DNA from: Yamagishiella unicocca
Taxonomy: Eukaryota > Chlorophyta > Chlorophyceae > Chlamydomonadales > Volvocaceae
Assembly: GCA_003116995.1 (NCBI GenBank)
Contig: BDSL01000058.1
Span: 310,001 to 374,000, forward strand
Length of the DNA stretch: 64,000 nucleotides
Direction of reading: 5' to 3'
Below, in pieces: positions 62,282 to 64,000 of this stretch (position 1 is the first letter of the stretch; the number at the start of each line of letters is the position of its first letter). Under the pieces are notes generated by a model. That model worked only from the letters and a program-made list of their open reading frames with translations. It did no database searches and was not told the DNA's origin. The position numbers and the translations under genes are program-made.

Positions 62282-64000
62282 GTCGTACCTGCCCACACCA
62301 GGGCCCCTAGAGGCTGGGTGATTCGGACGTGTTGGGCCCCTTGGGTACCTAAGGAGGCCGCCGCAGCTGCGGCTCGACGTTGATGAGGCAGCTGGCGCTG
62401 GCGAATTGCGTTGCGTTGATCGTCATGCAGTGCTCGTGCGCTTCGTTACTCTGGCGGCAGGGCCCGTCCGTCGGCGAGGGTGGAGGGGCACCCGCTGGGC
62501 TGTGGTGCTGTGATACCGTACCGCAGCCGTCGATGGTGGCAGGGTGGGCTTGGCCAGTTGGAAGGTGGCAGGGTGGGCTTACCGAGCTGGAAGGTTGTGT
62601 TTTATCGCAGCGCTGGGAAGCGCCCTAGTGGGGAGTGGGGAGCGTGCTGGGGACCGTTATTATACTGGGGTTGGGCGTACGGAACGCTTGGCACGACGGA
62701 ATGGCTCGCGGGATGCCGTACGGCGAATGATGGTTACGGTTAAGAGGGTGTGCTGTGCTGCTCAGGAGGAGGGCCCGAGGCGCCATGGGGCCGAGCTTTG
62801 CACTAACGTGACCGGCGTGGGGACTTCATTTTTGTCCTGACTTTTGCTACATTTACTGGTGCTCTACTCTTGGACCTGACTGCTCCTGGCAAGTGTTTTT
62901 CTCGCTGGCGGCAGTGCCTTGTGCGGGATTCAGACACCGGAATCGCCACATCGAGGCGTGTATTAGGGGGGCCTCATCGTTTCTGACCGGCCTAATTCAC
63001 GGGGCGCCACACAGCCGTGTTTTGTAACGTAACAAACAATACCCAGGTCGAAGGACGTGGTGTTTGGGTAGCGACGACGACCGCCGGAACGCCAGCCCAT
63101 AAAGCTTCAGCGAGAGGACGCACCAGCATATGCAGCGCGGCGGGATGCGTGGCGGGAAAAGGCGACCCAGGGAGCTGGGTGGGGCTCCAGGGGGGGGGGG
63201 GCAAGCCGCGCGAGGTGGTTGCTAGCCGCTTGAAGCCGACACTGGGCTGCTAGGGGAGGGGGGGAGGAAGCCGACAAGCCGAGGAAGAGGAAGCGAAGAA
63301 TGGTGCTGGGTGGGGATGTACTGCTGGCTGAGGATGGTCTTTGGTAAGACGTTGGGAGTAGACTGCGACCACAGCTGTGCTCCATGGCAGCCTGGACGCG
63401 CGGGATTGCAACCGTTTTCTAGCTTTTTTCGTGGTATCTTCACAGCTTGGATTTAGGCACTCATTGTTTTGGCAGGTGTGACGACAGCCTGCATTTCATT
63501 AGGAGCAACGAATGGGACAGGACGGCACGATCAGCGGTACGCTACAATGACTGGCAGACATACGGAATCGCATTGCGTCTCGAAAAGTGTTACAAGCTAC
63601 GATAGTACGAATCTGCGATGGATGCGACTAGCCGCATGGTAAGCAGCCGCTGCTGTCACCGTCTGTCCAAGCCAGTCAAGTCTGTCACCACCCTGTATGC
63701 CATGTATGCTTCCATGTCGGGACGGTGCGGAAAGGATTGCATGTATGATCCGTTATGCTACGTTAATCGACTAAAGACATTCTACCAGCTAAATGGAGTT
63801 GCTCATTTTCCATTAAAGATAATATCTGCATATATATATTCCGGCCACGCGTGTCGAGGCCCATTCATGCCGGGTTGCGTGACTCGGCGTGAAGGCGTGC
63901 GGCTTTTGCCATTCCTTCGAGATCATGCCAATTTGGTTGTGAGGTTGTACCCTTGCACACCTGCCAAGATGATGGGGCATCATGGCCTGGCAGGGCAACA
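62282..64000. other. 3' UTR and intergenic sequence, no further gene supported
   Basis: After the helicase stop there are only short frames with no family motif. The final 500 nt are AT-richer, with a TATATATAT run near 63831. A gene could begin outside the window. Confidence 0.45.
63023..63027 (+). terminator. TGTAA poly(A) signal, probably of the helicase gene
   Basis: First sense TGTAA after the helicase stop, about 740 nt downstream, so the 3' UTR would be long. Confidence 0.4.

Overview
The window is nuclear DNA of a green alga, most likely a volvocine or other chlamydomonadalean species. The evidence is GC-rich coding sequence, many short introns with GTGNGN donors and pyrimidine-CAG acceptors, TGTAA poly(A) signals after several stop codons, divergent intronless H2A/H2B pairs with 3' stem-loops, an axonemal central-pair gene (CFAP74) and TTTTAGGG telomere-type units. 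I could not settle the species. Gene models were built by hand from reading frame, splice-site phase and protein-family recognition; nothing was aligned or searched.

Left part (1-15.3 kb). Positions 1-1.2 kb hold transposon debris: a long inverted repeat, a LINE-type endonuclease fragment and a TCA microsatellite. A small two-exon KxDL-motif gene (minus, 2699-3126) is divergent from a 12-exon ureidoglycolate amidohydrolase gene of purine/ureide catabolism (plus, 3339-8003). Next is a four-exon leucine-zipper protein (plus, 9033-11378), then about 4 kb with no gene I can support.

Centre (15.3-43 kb). CFAP74, a central-pair C1d projection protein with 21 coding exons and 1936 residues, occupies 15292-29444 on the minus strand. 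Its introns contain minisatellites and repeat segments that flank splice sites in opposite orientations. After an AT-richer 2.4 kb stretch come a CDK-type kinase (minus, 31831-34917), a divergently transcribed nucleoside hydrolase (plus, 35421-39176) and a TPR-like/metallophosphoesterase protein (plus, 39940-42901). The kinase and hydrolase models together need three GC-AG introns.

Right part (43-64 kb). Two nearly identical divergent H2B/H2A cassettes (43.1-44.4 and 49.8-51.1 kb) bracket a coenzyme-A disulfide reductase-rhodanese fusion gene (plus, 45276-49551). A 21-exon FBH1/UvrD-like superfamily 1 helicase gene (plus, 51592-62281) follows, with a long Ala-rich C-terminal region holding a possible CxxC...CxxC zinc site. 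The last 1.7 kb shows no supported gene.

Functional themes are housekeeping: nitrogen and nucleoside salvage (ureidoglycolate amidohydrolase, nucleoside hydrolase), S-phase chromatin (histones), DNA repair helicase, redox/sulfur metabolism and cilia. The most unusual signal is a set of short repeats at intron ends. In transcript sense they read one way beside donors and as the reverse complement beside acceptors, as expected if introns were seeded by inverted-repeat elements (introner-like).
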